A DNA stretch of 64,000 nucleotides. Origin: Aeromicrobium sp. IC_218. GTDB lineage: Bacteria; Actinomycetota; Actinomycetes; Propionibacteriales; Nocardioidaceae. The notes beneath the pieces were generated by a model. The model was not told where the DNA came from and made no database searches. It saw only the letters and a list, made by a program, of their open reading frames with translations. Shown in pieces: positions 16,129 to 24,545 of this stretch. A program made the translations under genes and the position numbers. The stretch spans positions 1 to 64,000 of the forward strand of contig NZ_SJXM01000016.1 in assembly GCF_004336805.1 (NCBI RefSeq), written 5' to 3'. Within the stretch, counting starts at the first letter, position 1; each line of letters begins with the position of its first letter.

Positions 16129-16623
16129 CTAGGCGTGCCGGTCGGTTAGTTCCCGTTCTAGCGCGCGCAGTCCGAGTTCGTATCCATATGTGCCTAGACC
16201 GGCGATCACGCCGATGGCTACGGTAGAAACGATCGAGTGGCGGTGCAATTCGTCGCGCTGGTGGATGTTGCTGATGTGTACCTCGACGATGGGCTTCTCG
16301 ACGATCTTGAGCGCATCGATGAGCGGTATGGAGGAAAACGAGAGGCCCGCGGGATTGATGAGGACGCCCGCCCCAGCGCCGCGGGCCTCCTGAAGCCAGT
16401 CGACAATCTGTCCTTCCCAGTTGCTCTGCAGAAACGTCACACCGATTTCGAGCTCGCCCGCGACCTCGAGACAGCGCTTCTCCACATCCGCGAGGGTCAC
16501 GGCGCCGTAAATTTCCGGCTCCCGTTGACCGAGCATGTTCAGGTTCGGGCCGTTGAGGATGTACACATGCGGTCTGCCAGCGCCCATCGCTGAGCCGACC
16601 CTGGTCTCGGGTGTCGCAGTCAT
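16129..16623 (-). CDS. Type II 3-dehydroquinate dehydratase-like protein with altered active site
   Basis: A 164-residue protein with the AroQ flavodoxin-like fold: YILNGPNLNMLGQREPEIYG (catalytic Tyr39, Arg34), LINPAG (Asn90) and VEVHISNIHQR (His116). Several normally conserved positions differ: the NHEGEL motif reads NWEGQI (W69, Q72), the THTS segment reads SFSS, and the second arginine of the REEFR segment is His127. Standard enzymes convert 3-dehydroquinate to 3-dehydroshikimate. These changes are in the substrate pocket, so a related cyclic substrate is possible. The ATG overlaps the upstream TIM-barrel stop (ATGA). It is last in the operon with MFS and SDR genes. Confidence 0.75.
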   Translation of the reverse strand: MTATPETRVGSAMGAGRPHVYILNGPNLNMLGQREPEIYGAVTLADVEKRCLEVAGELEIGVTFLQSNWEGQIVDWLQEARGAGAGVLINPAGLSFSSIPLIDALKIVEKPIVEVHISNIHQRDELHRHSIVSTVAIGVIAGLGTYGYELGLRALERELTDRHA

Positions 16624-17456
16624 GACGTCGCTCCTTCAGTGGTTTCGTGGGAGGGTCCTAGGTATTCCTGGGTGGCGGAGACGAGTCGGCGAACGTAGCC
16701 GGCGGCACCGTACTCGGCGATACCCCGATCGCTGGGAGTTTCGATGGCCAGCACTGTCTCCCTAGGTAGCGAGGCAACAATGCCCCGCACGTCGATGTCT
16801 CCGGTGCCAGCGACCAGGCGGTCGTGCCTAGCCGCGTGGATGAGTCCGTCGTTCGTCGTCGGCCGAGTCGCGGGTGCGTCGTTGACGTGCGCGATCTGGA
16901 ACCAACCCCGCGGCAACGACGCCAGTTGTGCGAGGTCGCAGTTAGCGCGGTCGAAGTGGAGAAAGTCCACGAGCACCCCGACTGCGGGATGGCCGACGGC
17001 GTCGACCAGCTGAGCAGCACTGATGAGGTCGGGAACCTCGGTCCAGGACACGAATTCGACCTCGAGCCGCAGGCCGAGGGGTTGCGCGAGGTCGGCGAGA
17101 GCGCCGAGCTTGTCTCGGGCCCTGGCCTTATCGGCGTCCGGGACCTGAGTGACTAGCCCCAGGCAGCCGAGCTCGGCAGCGGTGTGTAGGAGCGGCAGCA
17201 GGTCCTCCGGCATGGTCTCGGAGTCGAGACGGGCAACTTCGAGGTCATGAACTCTTACACCTGTTGCTGCGCACCGCTCCTTGACCTGGCGGATCGTGTC
17301 GTGTTGCCCGATGAGCGGGTAGTGCGGCTCGTCGGTAGTCAACCTGGTGGCGCGCAAACCAACGTAGGCACAGCCGGTATCAGCGGCGAGGTTGATGAGG
17401 TCGACCGGGTGGAGCTCGAGTGCACTGAGATGGGCAAGGGACCAGGTCCTGAACAA
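16620..17456 (-). CDS. Sugar phosphate isomerase/epimerase-type TIM barrel (possible dehydratase)
   Basis: A 278-residue xylose-isomerase-like TIM barrel (AP endonuclease 2 superfamily). The expected metal ligands are visible: E134 in LEVEFVSW, D164 in VLVDFLHFD, H190 in QIAHVND and E239 in LAIETPSDRG. Family members include inosose dehydratase, hydroxypyruvate isomerase and 3-dehydroshikimate dehydratase. Next to an AroQ-like gene, a role on a dehydroshikimate-like or inosose-like intermediate is attractive but inferred. It is 45 bp downstream of the SDR gene and overlaps the AroQ-like gene by 4 bp. Confidence 0.8.
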   Translation of the reverse strand: MFRTWSLAHLSALELHPVDLINLAADTGCAYVGLRATRLTTDEPHYPLIGQHDTIRQVKERCAATGVRVHDLEVARLDSETMPEDLLPLLHTAAELGCLGLVTQVPDADKARARDKLGALADLAQPLGLRLEVEFVSWTEVPDLISAAQLVDAVGHPAVGVLVDFLHFDRANCDLAQLASLPRGWFQIAHVNDAPATRPTTNDGLIHAARHDRLVAGTGDIDVRGIVASLPRETVLAIETPSDRGIAEYGAAGYVRRLVSATQEYLGPSHETTEGATS

Positions 17457-17501
17457 GAGAGATCTTCCTTCCGAGCCGTAGGCGGCGTGGGTGCGGGGGT
17501 A

Positions 17502-18254
17502 TCAGTACGTGGCGCGGCCACCAGAGGCGTCGAAGGTAAAGCCGGTGGTGAAGGTGCACTCGTCACTCGCGATCCAGGCGACCAGCGCGGCAAGTTCGTC
17601 GACCTCCAGCAGCCGCTGCATCGGGATCTTCGCTTTGCTGCTGGCGATGTGCTCGTCGGTCATCTGGTGCAGAAGGTCGGTGGCAACCATGACCGGTGCG
17701 ACGGCGTTCACCGTTACGCCGGTGGTGACGAGTTCCTTGCTTAGCGCCTTGGTCAATCCGATGACCCCTGCCTTCGACGCCGAGTAGGGCGAGATATTCG
17801 GCACGCCCTCCTTGCCGGCTATGGAGGCCACGTTCACGATGCGTCCCCATCCCCGCCCGACCATGTGCGGGGTGAGCGCGCGGGTGGTGTTGAACACGCC
17901 TCCCAGATTGATGTCGATGACGCGCTGCCACTCCATTGGGGAGTACTCGACCAGCGGCTTCACGGGCCCGTTGATGCCTGCGTTGTTGACCAAGATATCG
18001 ACGTGACCCACTACTTCGAGCGTCTCGGCGAGGGCTGCCTCAACCGAGGCGGGGTTGGCGACGTCGACGCGGTGCACGTGCTCTGGCTTCCACTCTGCGC
18101 CAGCTTCGAGGGCCACGTCGGGGTCAAGATCCCATACGACGACCCGATGACCATCACGGGCGAAACGGGATGCGATACCTCGCCCGATGCCGCGAGCCCC
18201 TCCAGTCACAATCGCTACTCGTGAGGTCTTAGTGGGGGCGGTCGGGTGGCTCAT
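17502..18254 (-). CDS. Short-chain dehydrogenase/reductase (FabG-like, classical)
   Basis: A 250-residue classical SDR: cofactor motif TGGARGIG, structural NNAG, catalytic Ser in VASIAG, YSASK with Tyr and Lys, and a C-terminal FTFDASGGRATY. The Asp after strand 2 (VVVWDLDPD) suggests NAD rather than NADP. It probably oxidises a hydroxyl on the imported cyclic compound, for example a quinate-dehydrogenase-like step, because it lies between an MHS transporter and dehydratase-like genes. AAGGA precedes the ATG at 18254. It is likely co-transcribed with the MFS gene 167 bp upstream. Confidence 0.85.
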   Translation of the reverse strand: MSHPTAPTKTSRVAIVTGGARGIGRGIASRFARDGHRVVVWDLDPDVALEAGAEWKPEHVHRVDVANPASVEAALAETLEVVGHVDILVNNAGINGPVKPLVEYSPMEWQRVIDINLGGVFNTTRALTPHMVGRGWGRIVNVASIAGKEGVPNISPYSASKAGVIGLTKALSKELVTTGVTVNAVAPVMVATDLLHQMTDEHIASSKAKIPMQRLLEVDELAALVAWIASDECTFTTGFTFDASGGRATY

Positions 18255-18421
18255 GAAGGTCCTTCCATGGGTTCGAGATTGATAGTCCGGGTCAGTACCG
18301 CTCACGTCTTTACGGACGGTGCCAGGCTGCCGCGCGCTCCAGAACTGGGCCGGGTCGGTAGAGGAACCGGTGGCAGTGCCCGCCTGTATGCGGCGCTGAT
18401 GTCTGGCTGTGTCGGAAGTAC

Positions 18422-19765
18422 TCATCCCCGAGCTGGCTGGCCGAGCTCATCGAGCTCGAGTCCCGCGGTCTCCTCTGCTGTCGCGACAGCGAAGAAGCCG
18501 ACCGCGAGGATGACGAACAGCAGGGCGACGATCGGGATCCAGCCGTTCGGGCCGTCGCCAATGATGGCGTACCCGATGGTGGGAAAGAACCCGGCGACCG
18601 CGTACCCGATCTGGGTCCCCACCGCGCTTCCGGAATAGCGGATGCGTGTGTGGAACATCTCGGGATAGAACGAGGTACCTACGCTGATGACGGCGCTGTA
18701 GCAAACCGAGGTGAGGGCGAAGGCGGCGATGTAGACCCACAACGTGCTCTGCGTGGCCACGGCCTGGAAGTACACGGCGGTGAACACCGCACACCCCACC
18801 GCCCCCGCGAGCCAGACAGGTTTGCGACCGATCCGGTCCGAAAGCACCGCGAACGCTGGCAGGCACAGCAGTGCGAGCAGGTTCGAGGTGATGGAGACCC
18901 ACAACATCGTCGAGCGGTCGAAACCGTTGTCATCGACCGCGTAGGCAAGCACGAACACTGACACGACGGTCCCGACGCTGGCCGTCATAGAGCAGGCGAT
19001 CACCCGTAGTATCGCAACTGGATGGGTGCGCACGAGGTCCACGATGGGCAGAGTCGCCACCTCGTCGTTTTGCACGACCTCCTGGAACGCCTCCGGCTCC
19101 TCGAGCCTACGGCGAACCATGTAGGCAATGATGATGACGATGGCGCTGGCCCAGAACGGAACCCGCCATCCCCAGCTGTACAGCTGCTCGTCCGGCATCT
19201 TCGCGACAGCCAGAAACGCCAGACTTGCAAGGACGATGCCGGCGGTGGTGCCTGTCATCGTCCAACTGGAAAAGAAGTTCCTGCGACTCGTCGGGGCGTG
19301 CTCGAGAATGATGGCGTTGCCACCACTCTGCTCCCCGCCCGCCGAGAACCCCTGCAGGATTCGGCACACCACCAACATCACTGGCGCCAGCCATCCCAGA
19401 GTCGCGTAACTAGGCAGGCATCCAATCGCGAAAGTCGCCGCGCCCATCATCACCAGGGTCGCCAACATGACCTTCTTGCGCCCGATGCGGTCACCGAAGT
19501 GCCCCAGCACCAGGCCTCCTACTGGGCGGGCCACGTAGGCGACTCCGAATGTCGCCATCGACAGGAGTAGCGCCGACCCCGCCGAGCTCTCAGGGAAGAA
19601 CACGTGGCTGAACACGAGCGCAGAAGCGGCGCCGTAGATGTTCAAGTCGTAGTACTCCAGCATGCTTCCGAAAGCGCTCGCCGATGCGGCTCGCTTCGTG
19701 CGTTGGAGTTGGGCGTCCTCAATTGGCGGCGGCTGGTTCGCGCGCTGCGCGGCGAAGGCGGACAT
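18422..19765 (-). CDS. MHS-family MFS transporter (metabolite:H+ symporter, ShiA/proline-betaine type)
   Basis: A 447-residue permease with 12 predicted helices. The MHS signatures are clear: ASAFGSMLEYYDLNIYG at the N-terminus, then RPVGGLVLGHFGDRIGRKK between helices 2 and 3, and QGFSAGGEQSGG. Family members import shikimate, proline/betaine, citrate, dicarboxylates or aromatic acids. The neighbouring AroQ-like and SDR genes make a shikimate/quinate-like acid plausible. It is the first gene of the leftward operon, with AAAGGAG before the ATG and promoter and operators directly upstream. Confidence 0.88.
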   Translation of the reverse strand: MSAFAAQRANQPPPIEDAQLQRTKRAASASAFGSMLEYYDLNIYGAASALVFSHVFFPESSAGSALLLSMATFGVAYVARPVGGLVLGHFGDRIGRKKVMLATLVMMGAATFAIGCLPSYATLGWLAPVMLVVCRILQGFSAGGEQSGGNAIILEHAPTSRRNFFSSWTMTGTTAGIVLASLAFLAVAKMPDEQLYSWGWRVPFWASAIVIIIAYMVRRRLEEPEAFQEVVQNDEVATLPIVDLVRTHPVAILRVIACSMTASVGTVVSVFVLAYAVDDNGFDRSTMLWVSITSNLLALLCLPAFAVLSDRIGRKPVWLAGAVGCAVFTAVYFQAVATQSTLWVYIAAFALTSVCYSAVISVGTSFYPEMFHTRIRYSGSAVGTQIGYAVAGFFPTIGYAIIGDGPNGWIPIVALLFVILAVGFFAVATAEETAGLELDELGQPARG

Positions 19766-19838
19766 GTGCTCGCTCCTTTGGGACCCACGGTTGCGCCAGG
19801 CGGCGCGGAGATGTCGTAGACGGTGTGACGGGAGCCAC

Positions 19839-19856
19839 TGTGCCTACGTAGGCACA
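19839..19856. promoter_or_regulatory. LacI-type operator 1 (leftward promoter, downstream site)
   Basis: TGTGCCTACGTAGGCACA is a perfect 18-bp palindrome with a central CG, as in LacI-family operators. It lies just past the -10 box of the MFS-operon promoter. It is the best match of the four sites. Confidence 0.75.
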
Positions 19857-19859
19857 CCC

Positions 19860-19888
19860 ACCATGACTACGTAGCCATGCCTTGTCAA
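19860..19888 (-). promoter_or_regulatory. Promoter of the MFS-SDR-TIM-AroQ-like operon
   Basis: On the minus strand TTGACA (19888-19883) is followed after 17 bp by CATGGT (19865-19860). Operator 2 occupies the spacer. Confidence 0.6.
19862..19879. promoter_or_regulatory. LacI-type operator 2 (leftward promoter, spacer site)
   Basis: CATGACTACGTAGCCATG matches its own complement in 16 of 18 positions. It sits between the -35 and -10 of the leftward promoter; its centre is 23 bp from operator 1. Confidence 0.7.
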
Positions 19889-19940
19889 GCCGCTGCCGCG
19901 AGGGCGAGGGCTCGCTCGCCTGCACGTCCCAATGTGAGAG

Positions 19941-19970
19941 TTGACACGTTCGTGGTTACGTAGGCATGAT
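19941..19970 (+). promoter_or_regulatory. Promoter of the ABC transporter operon
   Basis: TTGACA (19941-19946) is followed after 18 bp by CATGAT (19965-19970). Operator 3 occupies the spacer and operator 4 follows the -10, mirroring the leftward promoter. Confidence 0.6.
19951..19968. promoter_or_regulatory. LacI-type operator 3 (rightward promoter, spacer site)
   Basis: CGTGGTTACGTAGGCATG shares the (T)TACGTAGGCA core with operator 1; the left arm is weaker. It lies between the -35 and -10 of the ABC operon promoter. Confidence 0.6.
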
Positions 19971-19971
19971 G

Positions 19972-19989
19972 CGTGACCACGTAACCATC
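19972..19989. promoter_or_regulatory. LacI-type operator 4 (rightward promoter, downstream site)
   Basis: CGTGACCACGTAACCATC keeps the central ACGT and GTGA-C..G-AACCA arms related to operators 2 and 3. Its centre is 21 bp from operator 3, matching the 23-bp pairing on the other side. Confidence 0.55.
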
Positions 19990-20071
19990 TGTGACGTGGA
20001 CCACCCCCCTTCGAGCGCATCGTCCTCGGTTTGGCGGTTTTCGCCGCCTGGATAAAAGGAGTTGCTTCACC

Positions 20072-21079
20072 ATGCTTCGTACTCGCCTAATTGCCGCGGG
20101 GGCCGCGGGCCTACTCGCCGCCGTCGGCCTGTCTTCATGCGGCATCGATCGTTCGGGCGGAACTGCCGACGAGGTCGTCATCGGCTACTCCGGCTACACG
20201 CTGAGCAACCCATTCTTCGTAGGCCTGGAGAAGGGCCTCAAGGACCAGACGGATGAGGAGGGTTACAAACTCATCACGACCAACGCCAACGGCGACCCCG
20301 GGCAGCAGGCCAATGACGTCCAGAACCTCGTCACGCAGGGCGCGGACTACATCCTGATTTGCCCCCAGGACGGCCAGTCCCTCGAGCCGGTCATCAAGGC
20401 TGCTGCTGAGAAGGGTGTAAAGGTCATGTCGCTGGCCGACAGCATCCCGTCGCCAGACCTGACAACCTCCATCACCGCCAGCCAGCTAGAGGTTGGTCGG
20501 GCCGGCGCTGCCGAAGTCGTGAAGTTCCTCCAGGACCGCTATGGCGAAGTCAAGGGAAACGTCGTCGAACTGCAGGGCATCGCGGGATCGCCGGCGGCGA
20601 ACTACCGTCACCAGGCGTTCAGCGAGATCACCGATAAGCACCCAGGAATCAAGGTCGTCGCCAGCCAAGACGCCGGCTTCGACACCGATAAGGCGTACTC
20701 AGTGATGACCGACATCCTTCAGGCGAACCCGAAGATCGACGCCGTGTTTGCCGCTAACGACGCTGAGGCGCACGGCGCGCTCAAGGCCATCGAGTCCGCC
20801 GGACGGCTGACAGAAGTGGGCGAGCCGGGCCACATCTACGTAGGCGGCAACGACACCCCGCCGGTGACCATGGCCGACATCCGCGCCAACCTCCAGGACG
20901 TCAGTGTCAGCCAGAACCCGGTAACCATGGCGAAGGGTGCGGTCGAGTACATCGCCGACCTCGAGAACGGCGGGGACGTAAAGAAGGAAATTGTGTGGCC
21001 CATCCAGGTCATCACCCCGTCGAACTACGACTCCGCCGAGGTGAAGAAGTACGGAATCTGGGCCGATGAGATCGACTGA
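20072..21079 (+). CDS. Sugar-type ABC transporter substrate-binding lipoprotein (RbsB-like)
   Basis: A 335-residue periplasmic-binding-type lipoprotein with a signal peptide and lipobox AVGLSSC. The type I binding fold follows: IGYSGYTLSNPFFVGLEKGL, ANGDPGQQANDVQNLVTQGA, DYILICPQDGQS, AVFAANDAEAHGALKAIE, then YVGGNDTPPVT. This is the ribose/autoinducer-2/polyol class, which also includes inositol and other polyol binders. AAGGAG precedes the ATG at 20072. It overlaps the ATPase gene by 14 bp. It would capture the substrate outside the membrane for the RbsA/RbsC-type partners. Confidence 0.88.
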   Translation: MLRTRLIAAGAAGLLAAVGLSSCGIDRSGGTADEVVIGYSGYTLSNPFFVGLEKGLKDQTDEEGYKLITTNANGDPGQQANDVQNLVTQGADYILICPQDGQSLEPVIKAAAEKGVKVMSLADSIPSPDLTTSITASQLEVGRAGAAEVVKFLQDRYGEVKGNVVELQGIAGSPAANYRHQAFSEITDKHPGIKVVASQDAGFDTDKAYSVMTDILQANPKIDAVFAANDAEAHGALKAIESAGRLTEVGEPGHIYVGGNDTPPVTMADIRANLQDVSVSQNPVTMAKGAVEYIADLENGGDVKKEIVWPIQVITPSNYDSAEVKKYGIWADEID

Positions 21080-22589
21080 TCCTACTGGCGTGGCTCCGCT
21101 GGTCGAACTGCGTCACGTCGCGAAGTCCTACGGTCCCGTCGAGGTCCTTCACGACGTCAACCTGGCCCTGCGTCCCGGCACCGTGACCGGCTTGTGCGGG
21201 GAGAACGGGGCTGGGAAAAGCACCATCATTCGGTTGATGGCGGGCGCAGAGCAGCCGACGGCCGGCGAGGTGATTCTCGCTGGCGCGCCGCTCCCAGCCC
21301 ATACGGGTGCGGTGATCGACGCGGGCCTCTCAGTGATCTATCAGGAGCTCACCGACATCCCCGACCTCTCCTTAATGGAGAACGTCCTGCTCGGGAACCT
21401 GCGCTCACGGGCGGGTTGGAAGAACCGGCGTGCCAATTTGGCGCGGGCACGCAGCGGGCTCCAGCAGGTCGGTTTGGGCCACTTGGATCCGCAGACTCCG
21501 ATACGGCAGCTCAGTCTCGCCGAACGGCAGCTCGCCGAGATCGCCCGCTGTCTGGTCCGTGAAGCGCGGGTCCTCGTGCTGGACGAGCCGTCGTCCTCCC
21601 TGCCCGAGCAGGAGGTCGAGACTCTACTGAAAGTCGTCGGTCGTCTCCGAGAGGAAGGGATGGCGGTCGTGTACGTCAGCCATCACCTCGATGAATTATT
21701 CACGGTTTGTGACCGGCTGGTAGTCCTCCGGGACGGCCGACTGGTCGGCGACGCGCCGACCACGGAGTGGAACGAGGAGTCCTTGGTCAACGCGATGCTG
21801 GCAAAGGATCTTGAGCACGCCTACCCTTGGCGGCCCCGCGAGATCGGCGAACCCATCTTCACTGCGGACGAGGTCACCGGACCCGGGGTCCGCGGAGCGA
21901 CGATGAACATTCGACGCGGCGAGATCCTCGGCCTCGTTGGTCTCGCTGGCGCCGGCCGCACCGAGCTGCTCAAGTCACTGGCCGGGGTCACCCGACGCAC
22001 CGGTGGTCAAGTAAGGCTCGATGGGCAGGACCTGGGTCGCACTATCAAGGCTGCGCGCCATCAAGGACTGGTGTACGTCCCCGAGGACCGAAAGCGTGAG
22101 GGCTTGGTGCTCGAGGCGTCCATTGCGGACAACCTTTGCCTCGGCGACTACGGGTCTGTGGCCCGGCTCGGTGTCTTGCGCAGCGGGGCCCGGGAGAAAC
22201 ATGCGGCGATCGTCACCCGGAGGTACGCCGTGAAGCACGCCTCTGTCCGTCAACCGGTGGCTCGGCTCTCGGGTGGTAACCAGCAGCGCATCGTCATCGC
22301 CCGTGCGGTTGAAGCTGCGCCCAAGGTCGCGCTCGTTGACGACCCCACCCGAGGCGTCGACGTCGGCGCGAAGTCCGGCATTCACCAGCAACTTCTAGCG
22401 CTGGCCGAAGGCGGCGCTGGCGTCGTCATCACCAGTTCCGACACCGATGAAGTCCTCGCTATGTCCGACCGCATCTACGTGATGGCCGGTCAACGCATCG
22501 TGGCTGAGTTCGACCGCGAAAACTTCGACCGGGAACACATTCTTCACCTCGCTGCCGGAGGGCAGCACAATCAAGGACAGGACGCATGA
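21066..22589 (+). CDS. Sugar ABC transporter ATPase (RbsA/MglA-like, two nucleotide-binding domains)
   Basis: A 507-residue protein with two fused ATPase domains. The first has Walker A GENGAGKST (K51), a weak signature LSLAERQLAEIAR and Walker B VLVLDEPSSSL. The second has a degenerate Walker A GLAGAGRTE with no lysine, a good signature LSGGNQQRIVIARA and a Walker B variant VALVDDPTRGVD. This asymmetric pattern is normal for RbsA-type proteins. It energises import with the permease and lipoprotein, overlapping both neighbours (14 bp upstream, ATGA downstream), so stoichiometry is coupled. Confidence 0.92.
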   Translation: MRSTDPTGVAPLVELRHVAKSYGPVEVLHDVNLALRPGTVTGLCGENGAGKSTIIRLMAGAEQPTAGEVILAGAPLPAHTGAVIDAGLSVIYQELTDIPDLSLMENVLLGNLRSRAGWKNRRANLARARSGLQQVGLGHLDPQTPIRQLSLAERQLAEIARCLVREARVLVLDEPSSSLPEQEVETLLKVVGRLREEGMAVVYVSHHLDELFTVCDRLVVLRDGRLVGDAPTTEWNEESLVNAMLAKDLEHAYPWRPREIGEPIFTADEVTGPGVRGATMNIRRGEILGLVGLAGAGRTELLKSLAGVTRRTGGQVRLDGQDLGRTIKAARHQGLVYVPEDRKREGLVLEASIADNLCLGDYGSVARLGVLRSGAREKHAAIVTRRYAVKHASVRQPVARLSGGNQQRIVIARAVEAAPKVALVDDPTRGVDVGAKSGIHQQLLALAEGGAGVVITSSDTDEVLAMSDRIYVMAGQRIVAEFDRENFDREHILHLAAGGQHNQGQDA

Positions 22590-23608
22590 CATACACCCAC
22601 GCTTCCGAAGTGGAGGCACCCACTGCGCTCCCCTCGCGTTTCCTACGGCGAGCGCTCGGCAGCCCCCTGCTTCCCATCACTCTCGCGCTCGTCCTGGTCT
22701 GCGGTGTCATGACCGCCCTTTCGGCCAGCTTCTTGACCGCCACAAACCTGACTAACATCGTCGTGCAGTCCGCCGTCGTCGGTATCGCCGCCGTGGGCGC
22801 CACGTTCGTCATTGTCACCGGTGGAATCGACCTGTCCGTCGGGTCGAACATCGCGCTATCCGGGCTGCTTGGAGCGATGGTGGCCCAGGACCATGGCGGG
22901 CTGGCCGGGATCGTCACCACCCTGGTGGTGGCGCTCATCGTCGGGCTATTCAACGGTGTCTCCATCACGTGGCTCAAACTCACCCCGTTCATCGTGACCT
23001 TGGCCGCCATGGGTATCGCCCGCGGGCTGACGTTGCAGCAGTCCCAGGGGCAGACCGTCTACGATCTGCCCGCGGTGTTCATCTGGCTAGGTTCGGCCAA
23101 GGTCGGTGGCATCAACGTGGTCCTCATCTTGACCGTGGTGATGTTCGTGTCCGGTCATCTGATCCTGAAACGCACCACTTTCGGGCATCGTGTGTATGCC
23201 GCTGGTGGCAACGCTGAGGCGTCCCGGCTCGCGGGCATAAACGTCGACCGGACGGTTCTGGCTTGCTACGTCATCGCGGGTCTGTGTGCTGGGCTCGCCG
23301 CACTGGTGCTCGTCGGTCGCCTCGGCTCCGCAGCACCCAACGCCGCCACCGGGACGGAGCTGCAGGTCATCGCCGCGGTCGTCATCGGCGGCACGAGCCT
23401 GTTCGGCGGCAAGGGCAGCGTCGTCGGGACCTTTATCGGCGTTCTGCTGATCGGCGTGATCAACAATGGGCTCACGCTCCTCAACGTGTCCCCGTTCTGG
23501 GTCCAGACCGTCCAGGGCACGCTCATTTTCTTGGCTGTGCTCCTCGACTCGTTCAACAACCGTCGGATGCAGAAGCAGTTGACCGCGAAACGGAGTGTCG
23601 GGGCTTGA
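22586..23608 (+). CDS. Sugar ABC transporter permease (RbsC-like)
   Basis: A 340-residue integral membrane protein with about 9-10 helices. RbsC-family segments are VGATFVIVTGGIDLSVGSNI, LNGVSIT-like FNGVSITWLKLTPFIVTLA, GGNAEASRLAGINVDR and GGTSLFGGKGSVVGTFIGVL. It forms the channel for the substrate bound by the lipoprotein. It overlaps the ATPase gene (ATGA) and its stop overlaps the TTG start of the cyclase gene. Confidence 0.92.
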   Translation: MTYTHASEVEAPTALPSRFLRRALGSPLLPITLALVLVCGVMTALSASFLTATNLTNIVVQSAVVGIAAVGATFVIVTGGIDLSVGSNIALSGLLGAMVAQDHGGLAGIVTTLVVALIVGLFNGVSITWLKLTPFIVTLAAMGIARGLTLQQSQGQTVYDLPAVFIWLGSAKVGGINVVLILTVVMFVSGHLILKRTTFGHRVYAAGGNAEASRLAGINVDRTVLACYVIAGLCAGLAALVLVGRLGSAAPNAATGTELQVIAAVVIGGTSLFGGKGSVVGTFIGVLLIGVINNGLTLLNVSPFWVQTVQGTLIFLAVLLDSFNNRRMQKQLTAKRSVGA

Positions 23609-24522
23609 GCGCGTACCGCGAACTAGGTCGTGAGATCTCCAATTGGGGGCGGTGGGGCGCTGACGATCAGCTCGGCACCCTCAACCTGCTAACCCCGGAG
23701 CGCCGAGTTGCAGCGCTCCGGGCCGTCCGCGACGGCATCAGCGTCCCTCTCGGCCTTCGGTTCGACGCTGACGGCCCTCAGGGCTCGATCCCCGGCCGTA
23801 CGAACACGATCCACGTCATGACCCGCACGGGAATGACGTCGCCCGAGCCCAGCGGATTTGTGTTCATGGACGACCTGGTGGTGATGCCGTTACAGACAGC
23901 TACTCAGTTGGACGCGCTGGCCCATGTCGCCTATGACGGACTCCTCTACAACGGAGTTTCAGTCGAAACCGTCACCGCCGACGGCGCCAGCCACGGCGGG
24001 ATCGAGACGATGGCTGCCGGCATCCATAGCCGTGGGGTGCTGCTCGACATCGCCCGCTGGCGCGGCGTGGACCGACTCGCCGAGGACGACCGGATCACCG
24101 CCCAAGATCTCTCCGCCGCCGCAGCCGACCAGGGCGTCGATATCGGCCCCGGCGACTGCGTCCTGGTTAGGACCGGATGGATGCAAGTGTTCACCCAAGA
24201 CCACGACGGAGCCCACTACCTCTCTGTGGAACCCGGACTGGACCTGACCGCCGCCCGGTGGCTCGCCGACCGCGACATCGCTCTCGTCGGCAGCGACAAC
24301 TGGGGAATTGAGATCGCCCCCTGGCCTGATTCCGACGACATCCACCCTGTCCACTGCGTCCTCATTCGTGATGTCGGGATGCCGCTGGCGGAGATGCTTG
24401 ATCTGGACGATCTGGCGATTCAGTGTGCCGCCCGCGGGCAGTGGGACTTCCTATTCTCCTGCCAGCCTCTGCCCGTCACTGGCGCCGTTGGGTCGCCCAT
24501 CGCGCCTGTAGCGATACTGTGA
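23605..24522 (+). CDS. Cyclase-family hydrolase (PF04199-like)
   Basis: A 305-residue protein: NWGRWGADDQLGTLNLLTPE at the N-terminus, then PLQTATQLDALAHVAYDG. That is the metal-binding segment of the cyclase/kynurenine-formamidase/isatin-hydrolase family in its T-Q-x-D-x-x-x-H variant, with H also in HGGIETMAAG and GSDNWGIE. The start is TTG at 23605, overlapping the permease stop (TTGA), with CGGAG upstream; no in-frame ATG gives the conserved N-terminus. Members hydrolyse cyclic amides or lactones, so it may open a lactone form of the imported compound. The reaction is inferred. Confidence 0.8.
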   Translation: MSAYRELGREISNWGRWGADDQLGTLNLLTPERRVAALRAVRDGISVPLGLRFDADGPQGSIPGRTNTIHVMTRTGMTSPEPSGFVFMDDLVVMPLQTATQLDALAHVAYDGLLYNGVSVETVTADGASHGGIETMAAGIHSRGVLLDIARWRGVDRLAEDDRITAQDLSAAAADQGVDIGPGDCVLVRTGWMQVFTQDHDGAHYLSVEPGLDLTAARWLADRDIALVGSDNWGIEIAPWPDSDDIHPVHCVLIRDVGMPLAEMLDLDDLAIQCAARGQWDFLFSCQPLPVTGAVGSPIAPVAIL

Positions 24523-24545
24523 AGTCCCAGCGATAGGCTGCCATC

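Larger units (their letters stand above)
19766..20071. other. 306-bp divergent control region (MFS operon / ABC operon)
   Basis: This holds two divergent promoters, each with a consensus TTGACA and two 18-bp palindromic operators built on a TACGTA-like centre. The arrangement is mirrored on the two sides. No coding sequence is present. Confidence 0.75.

Noticed and set aside
20836-20845. CTACGTAGGC inside the binding-protein gene, resembling a LacI-type half operator
   Set aside because: It encodes conserved residues (IYVGGN), lacks the second arm, and is far from a promoter; likely coincidence.
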